15,128 nt of DNA from Bacillota bacterium (lineage in GTDB: Bacteria > Bacillota > Clostridia > Lachnospirales > Lachnospiraceae): the NCBI GenBank assembly GCA_017861355.1, contig JAGFXQ010000089.1, positions 1-15,128 on the forward strand. Direction: 5' to 3'. Positions 1-6,963 of this stretch are shown piece by piece. The stretch's first letter is position 1, and each line of letters begins with the position of its first letter. The position numbers and the translations under genes were made by a program. Under the pieces are notes generated by a model, which saw only the letters and a list, made by a program, of their open reading frames with translations, had not been told where the DNA came from and did not search any database.

Positions 1-43
1 ACATAGATTGATTTTTTTCATAAGATTTTCCCCTCCCCCCCTA

Positions 44-86
44 AAGAGCCAGCGAACAATCGCTGGCTTTTCCCCTTTTTTCATTG
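44..86 (+). terminator. Rho-independent terminator of an upstream gene
   Basis: The arms AGCCAGCG (47-54) and CGCTGGCT (61-68) pair perfectly around the loop AACAAT. The stem extends outward to 44/71 through one G-T pair, and a T-rich tract follows (68-86, interrupted by CCCC). A C-rich run (30-41) precedes the stem, recalling the C-rich linkers of the three repeated elements elsewhere in the window. The gene it serves lies left of the window. Confidence 0.85.
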
Positions 87-151
87 AAGCGGTAAAATGG
101 GTTGGTGAGTTAGCGACATGGGATATTCTGTAAGGGCCAAGGCATAAAGTC

Positions 152-180
152 TTTACTTTCCTAGGTGAATATAATATAAT
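152..180 (+). promoter_or_regulatory. Candidate sigma-A promoter of darA
   Basis: The -35 hexamer TTTACT (152-157) is separated by 17 bp from the -10 hexamer TATAAT (175-180). A second overlapping TATAAT lies at 170-175. The -10 is perfect and the -35 matches 4 of 6 consensus positions. It would give a leader of about 140 nt for darA. Confidence 0.55.
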
Positions 181-280
181 GAGAGTAGAAAGTAGATGAT
201 GAAACAGATAATAGGAACGGGGTACACTTTAGTCAATACAGCCAAAATATTTCGAAACACGAAATTAAGAATACATGCTG

Positions 281-309
281 AAAAGTGTCTGCGGTGCAGG
301 CGGCTTTTT
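281..309 (+). promoter_or_regulatory. Leader hairpin just upstream of darA ribosome site
   Basis: AAAAG (281-285) and GTCTGC (287-292) pair with GCAGGC (296-301, one G-T pair) and CTTTT (304-308), around a GGT loop and with a small internal loop. The 3' arm ends in five T residues. It looks like a weak terminator or attenuator placed only 5 nt before the purine-rich ribosome site (314-324). Whether it regulates darA is inference. Confidence 0.4.
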
Positions 310-329
310 GAAGAAAGGATGGAGATTCT

Positions 330-647
330 ATGAAATTAATCTATGTAATCGTTCGAAATGTAGACAGCAGTTATGTTACAGAGGCATTAAATAAATCTGG
401 CTTTTATATAACAAAACTTGCATCTACCGGAGGTTTTCTGCGGGAAGGTAACACAACGCTAATGATCGGAACGGATGAAGATAAGGTAGATAAGGTTATA
501 GATATTGTGAAGAAAGAATGTGGTCCGAGACAACAGATCATATCCAACCCGGTTGGTGCAGTTGAGTATGCATCGATGAATGTAGTAGTTAATGTCGGAG
601 GAGCAACTATTTTTGTAATGGATGTTGATCGATACGAGAAAATCTAG
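330..647 (+). CDS. darA: Cyclic-di-AMP receptor, DarA/PstA family (PII-like, DUF970)
   Basis: This is a cytosolic PII-like trimeric protein that binds the second messenger c-di-AMP; its downstream partners are poorly known in most Firmicutes. The 105-residue protein matches the family's usual length of about 109. It keeps the hallmark N-terminal MKLI strand, the segment KLASTGGFLREGNTT (residues 29-43) followed by MIG, and the C-terminal VNVGGATIFVMDVDRYEKI stretch. The start is set by an AAGGATGGAG-type ribosome site 5 bp upstream. In Bacillus the gene sits in the tmk-darA-yaaR-holB cluster. Here it is flanked by terminators on both sides and appears to be a single-gene transcript with its own promoter. 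No truncation or unusual composition was seen. The family call is firm; c-di-AMP binding itself is inferred from the family. Confidence 0.93.
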   Translation: MKLIYVIVRNVDSSYVTEALNKSGFYITKLASTGGFLREGNTTLMIGTDEDKVDKVIDIVKKECGPRQQIISNPVGAVEYASMNVVVNVGGATIFVMDVDRYEKI

Positions 648-730
648 AGTATGGGCATCAATGTAATATGGATCGGTCCTACAAAACAATCAACTTGGCA
701 GGAATGTAAAATGAATAATTAGAAGGTTCC

Positions 731-766
731 ACCTCTGGGTATATTATAACCCAGAGGTGATTTTTA
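731..766 (+). terminator. Rho-independent terminator of darA
   Basis: A perfect 10-bp stem, ACCTCTGGGT (731-740) with ACCCAGAGGT (749-758), encloses the 8-nt loop ATATTATA and is followed by GATTTTTA. It lies 84 bp after the darA stop codon. Confidence 0.92.
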
Positions 767-818
767 TGTGTGTTGACATTTGTTCAAAATTAATGAAATA
801 TTTGTGAAATATTGTTTT

Positions 819-846
819 TTGCTTTCTTTTTCCCCGAAAATATGAT
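819..846 (+). promoter_or_regulatory. Candidate promoter of the foldase lipoprotein gene
   Basis: TTGCTT (819-824) and TATGAT (841-846) are 16 bp apart. A consensus TTGACA also occurs at 773-778, but no good -10 lies at the right distance from it. A perfect AT-rich 7-3-7 inverted repeat (797-813, AATATTT-GTG-AAATATT) lies between the two. The assignment is tentative. Confidence 0.4.
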
Positions 847-850
847 ATAA

Positions 851-879
851 CGAAATATAGCACTGTAAAATATATTTCG
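851..879. promoter_or_regulatory. Perfect 9-bp inverted repeat in foldase gene leader
   Basis: CGAAATATA (851-859) and TATATTTCG (871-879) are exact reverse complements with an 11-nt spacer. They start 4 nt after the candidate -10 box. The position fits an operator or a 5' mRNA stem-loop. The half-site resembles the ATTTCG...CGAAAT repeat in the darA leader (249-265). No binding protein can be named from sequence. Confidence 0.45.
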
Positions 880-927
880 GACAAGGGGAAAACACTTACC
901 GATTTGTAAAAGGAAAGGATTAATATA

Positions 928-2085
928 ATGAAGAAGAAATTATTATTTTTAGTTATGTGCTTGAGCATGATGCTGCTGGCATGGGGATGTGGCAAGAAGA
1001 ACGGCGCTGATGATTTAAGTCCAACAGCGGAGGCAACAGGAACACCGGCACCGACAAGCGCACCGGGAGCAACCGATACCACAGGGGGCACGGATCAGGC
1101 AGCTGTAGAAGCTCCAGTAAAAGAGGCTTATGAGGTTGGTGATTATATTACCTTAGGTGAATATAAAGGTCTTCCTTTAACTTATACAAAATTAGAAGTA
1201 ACTGATGCTGATGTTGATGCAGCAATTAAGAGCAATCTGGAAGGCAATGCAACCCAGGAAGAGGTAACTGACAGAGCCGTACAGAAAGGTGATACCGTTA
1301 ATATTGATTATGAAGGCTTAAAGGATGGCGTTGCTTTTGAAGGCGGCACAGCACAGGGCTATGATCTCGAGATCGGCTCCGGTAGCTTTATTCCAGGCTT
1401 TGAAGATGGTCTGATTGGTGCAAAGGTTGGTGATAAGGTATCGATTGACCTTACCTTCCCTGCAGATTACAGCTCTGCTGATTTAGCAGGACAAGCTGTA
1501 GTATTTAACGTAACGGTTAATTCAATTAAGGTTTCTGTAGTTCCTGAATTAACAGAGGATTATGTTAAGAATAACACAGATTATGACAGCATCGCAGCTT
1601 ACAAAGAGGGTACCAAAGCAGACCTCGTGAAAGCAAATGATGAGACTATGAGAAATGAGAAGATCAAGAATTTGATTACAACAATTGTTGATAGCTCTAA
1701 GATCAGTTCTTATCCTCAGTCCGTAGTTGATTATTATGCATTTGAGATGGAAAGCTACTATTCACAATATGCTTCCATGTACGGCTATGCACTGAAAGAT
1801 TTCCTTGCAGCTAACAATATGACCGAAGATAGCTTTGCAAAAGAAAAGCAGTCCTATGCAGAAGACAGAACTGCTCAGGAATTGGTTCTTAACGCGGTTA
1901 TTAAGACAGAAAACATGCAGCTTTCCGATGATGAATACAAAGCAGGTGTAGCAAAATATATCGAACAATATGGATACGCTTCTGAGGAAGAATTTTTCCA
2001 GAATGCAACAGAAGCTCAGGTTAGAGAGAGCTTAATCTGGGAGAAGGCAGTAGATTTCATCTTAAGCCAGGCGAAAGAAGCTTAA
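928..2085 (+). CDS. Secreted trigger factor-like FKBP peptidyl-prolyl isomerase lipoprotein
   Basis: This is a probable extracytoplasmic foldase acting on exported proteins, analogous in role to PrsA. The 385-residue protein starts with a lipoprotein signal peptide (KKK, hydrophobic core, then LLAWGC with the lipid-carrying Cys at 21) and a Thr/Pro/Ala-rich linker (about 25-65). A trigger-factor-like GDYITLGEYKGL segment follows. Next comes an FKBP-type domain at about 116-202, with VNIDYEG, EIGSGSFIPGFEDGLIG and VGD..SI..TFP. Last is a helical trigger-factor C-terminal domain at about 205-385. The ribosome-binding N-terminal domain of cytosolic trigger factor is missing, as expected for an exported version. 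An AGGAAAGGAT ribosome site lies 7 bp before the ATG. The radical SAM gene follows after 16 bp and may be cotranscribed. The domain calls are strong; substrates are unknown. Confidence 0.88.
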   Translation: MKKKLLFLVMCLSMMLLAWGCGKKNGADDLSPTAEATGTPAPTSAPGATDTTGGTDQAAVEAPVKEAYEVGDYITLGEYKGLPLTYTKLEVTDADVDAAIKSNLEGNATQEEVTDRAVQKGDTVNIDYEGLKDGVAFEGGTAQGYDLEIGSGSFIPGFEDGLIGAKVGDKVSIDLTFPADYSSADLAGQAVVFNVTVNSIKVSVVPELTEDYVKNNTDYDSIAAYKEGTKADLVKANDETMRNEKIKNLITTIVDSSKISSYPQSVVDYYAFEMESYYSQYASMYGYALKDFLAANNMTEDSFAKEKQSYAEDRTAQELVLNAVIKTENMQLSDDEYKAGVAKYIEQYGYASEEEFFQNATEAQVRESLIWEKAVDFILSQAKEA

Positions 2086-2101
2086 TAGAAAGTAGAATAA
2101 A

Positions 2102-4372
2102 ATGATAAGAGATTATTTACCGATTAGTATCAGTGACATGGAGCAAAGAGGATGGACCGAGTGTGACTTTGTCTTTGTGACAGGGGACGCTTATGTGGAC
2201 CACCCCTCCTTTGGTCCGGCTATCATCAGCCGAGTGCTTGAGAGTAATGGCTATAAAGTTGGTATCATTGCTCAGCCGGATTGGAAGGATAGTGAAAGTA
2301 TAGCGATACTGGGGCAACCAAGGTTAGGTTTCTTGGTAAGCGGCGGTAATATGGATTCCATGGTCAATCACTATTCTGTAGCCAAGAAAAGAAGGCAGAC
2401 AGATGCCTATTCTCCCGGTGGGGAGATGGGAAAAAGACCTGACTATGCTACGATTGTATATTGCAATCTGATCCGGAAGAAATACAAAAAGGCGCCGATT
2501 ATTATCGGTGGCATAGAAGCAAGTTTAAGAAGACTCGCCCATTACGATTATTGGAGTGATAAGGTGAAGCGGTCAATCCTTTTGGATTCTCAGGCGGATA
2601 TCATTTCCTATGGAATGGGCGAGCATTCCATTGTAGAGATAGCAGATGCATTAAATAGCGGAATTGAGATAAAGGATGTCACTTTTATCAATGGTACGGT
2701 ATTTAAGGCAAAAAGCTTAGAATCAGTCTACGATGCTGTGATGCTTCCTAGCTTTACAAGTATTCTGGAGAGTAAGAAAGAATTTGCAAGAAGCTTTCAG
2801 ATCCAATATTCCAACACCGACCCTTATTCAGGAAAACGATTGGTTGAGCCGTATAAAGACAATGAATATATCGTACAGAACCCCCCATCAAGACCTTTAA
2901 CACAGGCGGAGATGGACCGGGTCTATGCGCTACCTTATATGCGAGATTATCACCCGTCCTATCAGGAAGCCGGTGGTATTCCTGCCATCACAGAGGTGAA
3001 GTTCAGCCTTGTCAGCAACCGGGGTTGCTTTGGCGGCTGTAATTATTGCGCCTTAACCTTCCATCAGGGACGTATTCTACAAACGAGAAGTCATGAATCT
3101 ATTGTATCCGAAGCAAACCAGCTGGTCTGGGATAAGGATTTCAAAGGCTACATTCATGATGTAGGCGGACCGACGGCAAACTTCAGACAGGTTGCTTGTG
3201 AGAAGCAGAATACGAAGGGAGCCTGCATCAATAAGCAGTGTCTGTTCCCTACCCCCTGTAAGAGTCTGAAGGTAGATCACAGTGATTACCTTAATCTTCT
3301 TCGTAAGCTGAGAAGCCTGCCGAATGTTAAGAAGGTATTTATCCGCTCCGGTATTCGATTTGATTACCTGGTAGCAGATAAGGATGATAAATTCCTGGAG
3401 GAGCTTTGTGAGCATCATGTAAGCGGTCAGCTGAAGGTTGCACCCGAGCACATCAGCGATAGTGTATTATCGCTTATGGGTAAACCGGAGAATGCTGTCT
3501 ATGAGAAGTTCCAGGATAAATATAATAAGATGAATCAAAAGCTGGGGAAAAACCAGTTTATTGTTCCTTATCTGATCTCCTCGCATCCGGGTTCTACCCT
3601 GAAGGAGGCGATTGAGCTTGCAGAGTATCTGCGTGATCTGGGCTATATGCCGGAACAGGTACAGGACTTCTACCCGACTCCTTCTACCATCTCGACCTGT
3701 ATGTATTATACCGGTCTGGATCCACGCACTTTGCAAGAGGTCTATGTACCGAAGTCTCCTCACGAGAAAGCAATGCAACGGGCACTGATTCAATACCGTA
3801 ACCCGAAGAATTATGATCTGGTGGTGGAAGCGCTTAAGAGTGCGGACCGAATGGACTTAATCGGATTTGATAAGAAGTGCTTGGTTCGTCCCAGACAATT
3901 TGCATCGGAAAAGGCATGGGTCAAGAAGGATAATCTGGCAAAGGGCAAAGGAAAATCCTCCGATTCCAAGAAGCAAGGAACCGGCAAAGGTAAGCCTTCC
4001 GGCGCGAAGAAACCGGAGAGACCGGACAACTTCCATAAGCCGAAGAAAACCGGCGAAGATGCTACCAAGAAGGATCAATCCTATGAAAGCCGGTCTGGTA
4101 ATTATAAGCCGGGTCAAAGTGCCGCCGGTCATGGAAAACCTGTAAGTAATAAGCCCGGTAGTTTTAAGCCGGATAGTTACAAAGCAGGAAACAGCAAGTC
4201 GAATAGTAGCAGATCGAGTGACAGCAGACCGAGTGACAGCAGACCAAGCAATAGCAGACCGGGTAATAGTAAGTCTGAGTATAACCGTTCTGGTAGTAGC
4301 CGCTCCGGAAGTGCGAAAACAAGTATTAAGAAACCAATATCAGGCAAATCGGGTAGTCGAAACAGCCGATAG
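2102..4372 (+). CDS. ygiQ: YgiQ family (UPF0313) radical SAM protein with long basic C-terminal tail
   Basis: This is a cytosolic radical S-adenosylmethionine protein of the YgiQ family, whose reaction is not established. Near the N-terminus it has the family segment VTGDAYVDHPSFG (26-38), then GGIEASLRR and AHYDYWSD. The [4Fe-4S]-SAM motif CxxxCxxC uses Cys309, Cys313 and Cys316 in GCFGGCNYC. DVGGPTAN, VAPEH and QDFYPTPST follow, ending near KKCLVRP (about 591-597). The remaining 155 or so residues are a Lys/Ser/Arg/Pro/Gly-rich disordered tail. Its last 75 residues (682-756) are periodic in five-residue units of type x-S-K/R-x-x. The start aligns with the known family start (YLPIS..DMEQ.GW), but the ribosome site is weak (AGAAAG). 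This suggests translational coupling to the upstream lipoprotein gene 16 bp away. The tail resembles basic RNA-binding extensions, which is inference. Confidence 0.9.
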   Translation: MIRDYLPISISDMEQRGWTECDFVFVTGDAYVDHPSFGPAIISRVLESNGYKVGIIAQPDWKDSESIAILGQPRLGFLVSGGNMDSMVNHYSVAKKRRQTDAYSPGGEMGKRPDYATIVYCNLIRKKYKKAPIIIGGIEASLRRLAHYDYWSDKVKRSILLDSQADIISYGMGEHSIVEIADALNSGIEIKDVTFINGTVFKAKSLESVYDAVMLPSFTSILESKKEFARSFQIQYSNTDPYSGKRLVEPYKDNEYIVQNPPSRPLTQAEMDRVYALPYMRDYHPSYQEAGGIPAITEVKFSLVSNRGCFGGCNYCALTFHQGRILQTRSHESIVSEANQLVWDKDFKGYIHDVGGPTANFRQVACEKQNTKGACINKQCLFPTPCKSLKVDHSDYLNLLRKLRSLPNVKKVFIRSGIRFDYLVADKDDKFLEELCEHHVSGQLKVAPEHISDSVLSLMGKPENAVYEKFQDKYNKMNQKLGKNQFIVPYLISSHPGSTLKEAIELAEYLRDLGYMPEQVQDFYPTPSTISTCMYYTGLDPRTLQEVYVPKSPHEKAMQRALIQYRNPKNYDLVVEALKSADRMDLIGFDKKCLVRPRQFASEKAWVKKDNLAKGKGKSSDSKKQGTGKGKPSGAKKPERPDNFHKPKKTGEDATKKDQSYESRSGNYKPGQSAAGHGKPVSNKPGSFKPDSYKAGNSKSNSSRSSDSRPSDSRPSNSRPGNSKSEYNRSGSSRSGSAKTSIKKPISGKSGSRNSR
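4208..4282 (+). repeat. 15-bp tandem repeats inside ygiQ tail
   Basis: There are five consecutive 15-bp units: AGCAGATCGAGTGAC (4208), AGCAGACCGAGTGAC (4223), AGCAGACCAAGCAAT (4238), AGCAGACCGGGTAAT (4253) and the divergent AGTAAGTCTGAGTAT (4268). They encode SRSSD, SRPSD, SRPSN, SRPGN and SKSEY. Every unit is a whole number of codons, so copy-number change would stay in frame. The pentapeptide periodicity continues on both sides at protein level with decayed DNA similarity. Confidence 0.85.
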
Positions 4373-4439
4373 TAATGCTGGAGAGGTCTTTCCTTTGATC
4401 CGGTTATCCGGTCAGAATGGCTCAAACCACGGAAAGTCC

Positions 4440-4468
4440 TTGACATCAGGTGCTATGAATGATATACT
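4440..4468 (+). promoter_or_regulatory. Strong sigma-A promoter in the ygiQ-helicase gap
   Basis: TTGACA (4440-4445) and TATACT (4463-4468) are spaced by exactly 17 bp, so the -35 is perfect and the -10 has one mismatch. ATACT (4464-4468) and AGTAT (4475-4479) form a short inverted repeat spanning the expected start point near 4475, a possible operator. The terminator-like hairpin begins only about 38 nt downstream of that start. Confidence 0.7.
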
Positions 4469-4512
4469 ACGCAAAGTATCTGTTTCATAATAAATTTTAT
4501 TTTAAGATGAAT

Positions 4513-4546
4513 CAGCTCTTGGTCCATAGGACGAAGAGCTGTTTTT
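4513..4546 (+). terminator. Terminator or attenuator hairpin between ygiQ and helicase
   Basis: CAGCTCTT (4513-4520) pairs with AAGAGCTG (4534-4541). After one G-G mismatch, GTCC (4522-4525) pairs with GGAC (4529-4532) around the loop ATA. TTTTTA follows at 4542-4546. It can terminate ygiQ transcripts, and also any transcript from the promoter at 4440-4468, which would then be about 70 nt long. Confidence 0.85.
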
Positions 4547-4749
4547 ACGGATGTTTGAAGAAATATTTGATGTAAGCGTGATGACAATAATCTATATAAA
4601 TTAATAATAGTAATGCTATAAAACGTTATTATAATTGATCGATCGAAAATATTTGTTTGGACAGGACCTGAGAGCTTTATGATACATAGACGAAAGGGTC
4701 CATGGGAAATATATGAGATAAGAAGAGATACGAAGAAAGGAAATTAAGA

Positions 4750-6345
4750 ATGGAAATAACAAAATTTGACGCACTAGACCTAAACCCAAGTATACTTCGT
4801 GCAATTGAGGAGATGGGATTTGAAGAAATGTCCCCGATCCAGGCGAAAGCAATTCCTGCACTATTAGAAGGAAGAGATGTGGTTGGTCAGGCACAAACAG
4901 GAACAGGTAAAACTGCAGCCTTTGGTATCCCCTTATTACAGAAAATTAATCCCAAAGAAAAACATCTTCAGGCGATCGTATTATGTCCGACAAGAGAATT
5001 AGCAATCCAGGTTGCTGAGGAGATTCGTAAGCTTGGTAATTTTATGCATGCAATTAAGATTCTTCCGGTATACGGCGGACAGGAGATCTCAAAGCAGATC
5101 CGTTCCCTCAAATCAGGAGTACAGATTATCATCGGAACTCCTGGCCGAGTAATGGATCATATGAGAAGAAAGACTGTAAAATTTGATTTTGTTAATACCG
5201 TAATTCTGGATGAAGCAGATGAGATGTTAAACATGGGCTTCCGTGAGGATATTGAGACGATTCTGAGCCAGGTTCCGGAGGAAAGACAGACCGTTCTCTT
5301 CTCTGCAACAATGCCCGGACCGATTATGGAGATCGCCAGAACTTATCAGAAGAATGCGGAAACAATCCGTGTGGTTAAGAAAGAACTGACTGTTCCGAAG
5401 ATCGAACAGTTTTATTATGAAGTAACTCACAAGAATAAAGAGGATGTATTAGCCAGACTTCTCGATATGTATAATCCTAAGCTTTCCTTGGTATTCTGTA
5501 ACACCAAGAAGCAGGTTGATGAGCTTACTGCAGCACTTCAGGGCAGAGGATACTTTGCAGAGGGTCTTCATGGAGATCTGAAGCAACAGCAGAGAGATCG
5601 CGTTATGCACAGCTTCCGTAATGGAAGAACTGAGATTTTGGTAGCTACGGATGTAGCAGCCCGCGGTATCGATGTTGATGATGTTGAAGCGGTATTCAAC
5701 TACGATGTTCCCCAGGACGATGAATATTATGTTCATCGTATCGGCCGTACCGGTCGTGCAGGACGTGAGGGTAGAGCATTTACCCTGATTGTAGGTAGAG
5801 ATATCTATAAGCTTAAGGACATCATGAGATATTGTAATACCAAGATTAAGGCACAGCCGATACCGTCAGTAAATGACGTTGCAGCAGTAAAAGCAGATAA
5901 AATTCTTGATAAGGTGAAGGATATCATCCAAAATGATGACTTCTCCAAATTTGTTGACTTGATCGAAGAGAGATTAAATGAAGAAGATTTCACTGCTCTT
6001 GACATCGCAGCAGCATTTCTCAAGATGAGCATGGGTGAAGATAACCTTAAAGCAGAAGATGATACTAAGAATGTTCAAAACTTTGATAATACCGGTGCAG
6101 AAGAAGGAATGGTAAGACTTTTCATTAATCTCGGTAAGAACCAGAAGATCAGACCAGGCGATATTCTTGGTGCTATCGCAGGCGAGACTGGTATGCCCGG
6201 TAAGCTGATCGGTTCGATCGATATGTATGATAAATACACCTTTGTTGAGGTTCCGAGAGAGCATGCTTCCGATGTAATTCAGGTAATGAAATCGGCAAAG
6301 ATTAAAGGAAAGAGCATTAATATTGAGCCGGCGAACCGTAAGTAG
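4750..6345 (+). CDS. DEAD-box ATP-dependent RNA helicase (CshA/DeaD type) with DbpA-like RNA-binding domain
   Basis: This is a cytosolic RNA helicase that remodels RNA in ribosome assembly, mRNA decay or cold adaptation. All core motifs are intact: Q motif (Gln31), Walker A AQTGTGKT (48-55), PTRELAIQ, TPGR, DEAD (154-157), SAT (185-187), LVFCNT, ATDVAARGID and HRIGRTGRAGR. A helical segment follows (about 375-450). The end (about 454-531, MVRLFINLGKNQKIRPGDIL to the C-terminus) matches the RRM-like DbpA C-terminal domain, which in DbpA binds 23S rRNA. The core resembles Bacillus CshA most, with near-identical stretches such as FGIPL..KINP. An AAAGGA ribosome site precedes the ATG. The upstream promoter-hairpin arrangement suggests a regulated leader, as for other cold-inducible helicases; this is inference. 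No family-specific symbol is given because CshA, DeaD and DbpA features are mixed. Confidence 0.93.
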   Translation: MEITKFDALDLNPSILRAIEEMGFEEMSPIQAKAIPALLEGRDVVGQAQTGTGKTAAFGIPLLQKINPKEKHLQAIVLCPTRELAIQVAEEIRKLGNFMHAIKILPVYGGQEISKQIRSLKSGVQIIIGTPGRVMDHMRRKTVKFDFVNTVILDEADEMLNMGFREDIETILSQVPEERQTVLFSATMPGPIMEIARTYQKNAETIRVVKKELTVPKIEQFYYEVTHKNKEDVLARLLDMYNPKLSLVFCNTKKQVDELTAALQGRGYFAEGLHGDLKQQQRDRVMHSFRNGRTEILVATDVAARGIDVDDVEAVFNYDVPQDDEYYVHRIGRTGRAGREGRAFTLIVGRDIYKLKDIMRYCNTKIKAQPIPSVNDVAAVKADKILDKVKDIIQNDDFSKFVDLIEERLNEEDFTALDIAAAFLKMSMGEDNLKAEDDTKNVQNFDNTGAEEGMVRLFINLGKNQKIRPGDILGAIAGETGMPGKLIGSIDMYDKYTFVEVPREHASDVIQVMKSAKIKGKSINIEPANRK

Positions 6346-6353
6346 GAATTTTC

Positions 6354-6382
6354 TTGACGAATAGCGGAAAGAAGTCTATAAT
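6354..6382 (+). promoter_or_regulatory. Promoter of perR
   Basis: TTGACG (6354-6359) and TATAAT (6377-6382) are separated by 17 bp, a near-perfect sigma-A promoter starting 8 bp after the helicase stop codon. The T at 6382 is also the first base of the operator, so repressor binding would cover the -10 region and start site. Confidence 0.88.
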
Positions 6383-6402
6383 AACAATTACTATTATTGA
6401 TT
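6382..6402. promoter_or_regulatory. Putative PerR operator upstream of perR
   Basis: The 18-nt string TAACAATTACTATTATTG (6382-6399) recurs exactly upstream of rubrerythrin at 6964-6981. It is AT-rich and partly palindromic like a PerR/Fur box, and overlaps the -10 and start site, which fits autorepression. The outer right half is less symmetrical (GATT) than in the rubrerythrin copy. Confidence 0.75.
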
Positions 6403-6413
6403 GGAGTGTATTT

Positions 6414-6797
6414 ATGGCAGCAAATAAGTACAGTAGACAACGGGAAGCGATCAAGGATTATCTGGCGCATACAAAAGAGCATCCAACCGCGGATACCGTC
6501 TATATGAATATAAGAGCGACGCATCCTAACATTAGTTTAGGAACAGTATATCGTAATCTGAATTTACTTGCCGAACAGGGTGAAGTCCTGAAGATTAATT
6601 GTCAGGATGGTAGTGACCGGTTTGACGGTAATCCAATGCCTCATTATCATTTCTTATGTAAGGGTTGTGGCAGAGTACTTGATATCGAGATGGAGTCCAT
6701 TGATCATATAGTGAATACGGCAGGCGCTGGTTTTGGTGGTAAGGTAGAAGGTCATGTAACCTATTTTTATGGTTTATGCCCGGAATGTAACCAGTAA
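6414..6797 (+). CDS. perR: Peroxide-responsive repressor PerR (Fur family)
   Basis: This is a cytosolic metal-dependent repressor that senses H2O2 by iron-catalysed oxidation of metal-ligand histidines. The start is the ATG at 6414, giving 127 residues: TTGGAG lies 7 bp upstream, while an earlier in-frame TTG (6354) is part of the promoter's -35 box. The winged-helix DNA-binding domain (about 1-75) includes HPTADTVY and LGTVYRNLN. All five ligands expected from Bacillus PerR can be placed: His23, Asp71, His77, His79 and Asp90; Asp90 is the residue that distinguishes PerR from Fur, which has Glu there. The structural zinc site is Cys82, Cys85, Cys122 and Cys125. It is monocistronic, with its own promoter, operator and terminator, and lies directly before reverse rubrerythrin, a known PerR target in Clostridium. 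PerR rather than Fur or Zur is well supported. Confidence 0.92.
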   Translation: MAANKYSRQREAIKDYLAHTKEHPTADTVYMNIRATHPNISLGTVYRNLNLLAEQGEVLKINCQDGSDRFDGNPMPHYHFLCKGCGRVLDIEMESIDHIVNTAGAGFGGKVEGHVTYFYGLCPECNQ

Positions 6798-6843
6798 CCG
6801 AGCAGGGTTGGGTTCGTGGTGTATTACAAAAAGTTATCATTAG

Positions 6844-6893
6844 GGACTATGGGTTTCTCTGATTTATTGAGAAAACCCATAGTCCTTCTTTGT
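6844..6893 (+). terminator. Rho-independent terminator of perR
   Basis: GGACTATGGG (6844-6853) and TTTCTC (6854-6859) pair with GAGAAA (6869-6874) and CCCATAGTCC (6876-6885). There is a single bulged A at 6875 and the loop is TGATTTATT. TTCTTTGT follows. The 16-bp stem is strong although the T tract is interrupted. Confidence 0.88.
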
Positions 6894-6923
6894 AAAAAAA
6901 ATAGATAATTTTTCAAAAAAGTA

Positions 6924-6952
6924 TTGACAAATGAACTAGTAAGTTGTAATAT
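6924..6952 (+). promoter_or_regulatory. Promoter of reverse rubrerythrin
   Basis: The perfect -35 TTGACA (6924-6929) and TAATAT (6947-6952) are 17 bp apart. The operator begins 11 bp after the -10, so a bound repressor would sit on the early transcribed region. Confidence 0.88.
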
Positions 6953-6963
6953 GATTATATCAG

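Larger units (their letters stand above)
1..329. other. Intergenic region before darA
   Basis: No credible coding sequence is visible here. The stretch holds a terminator for an upstream gene outside the window (44-86), a candidate sigma-A promoter (152-180), a small stem-loop with arms ATTTCG (249-254) and CGAAAT (260-265), and a leader hairpin (281-308) directly before the darA ribosome site. The 5' untranslated leader of darA would be about 140 nt, longer than needed for translation alone. Confidence 0.7.
4373..4749. other. 377-bp intergenic region upstream of the DEAD-box helicase
   Basis: No coding sequence is credible here. It contains a near-consensus promoter (4440-4468) and a terminator hairpin (4513-4546), followed by about 200 bp of AT-rich sequence up to the helicase start. 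A weaker promoter candidate lies at 4657-4683 (TTGGAC, 15 bp, TATGAT). Either the helicase has a long leader interrupted by a hairpin, or the first promoter makes a short RNA and the helicase uses the nearer one. Confidence 0.65.

Noticed and set aside
181..329. Riboswitch (for example ydaO-type c-di-AMP) in the darA leader
   Set aside because: The leader is short, and I could not find the conserved pseudoknot-forming blocks of the ydaO class or of other known riboswitches.
4177..4446. Minus-strand open frame rich in Leu-Leu repeats
   Set aside because: It is the antisense shadow of the 15-bp repeats in the ygiQ tail, with no ribosome site and no homology.
6354..6413. Upstream in-frame TTG as the perR start
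   Set aside because: That TTG is the first triplet of the -35 hexamer TTGACG and the extension would cover the promoter and operator. The ATG at 6414 has a good ribosome site and matches the length of PerR.
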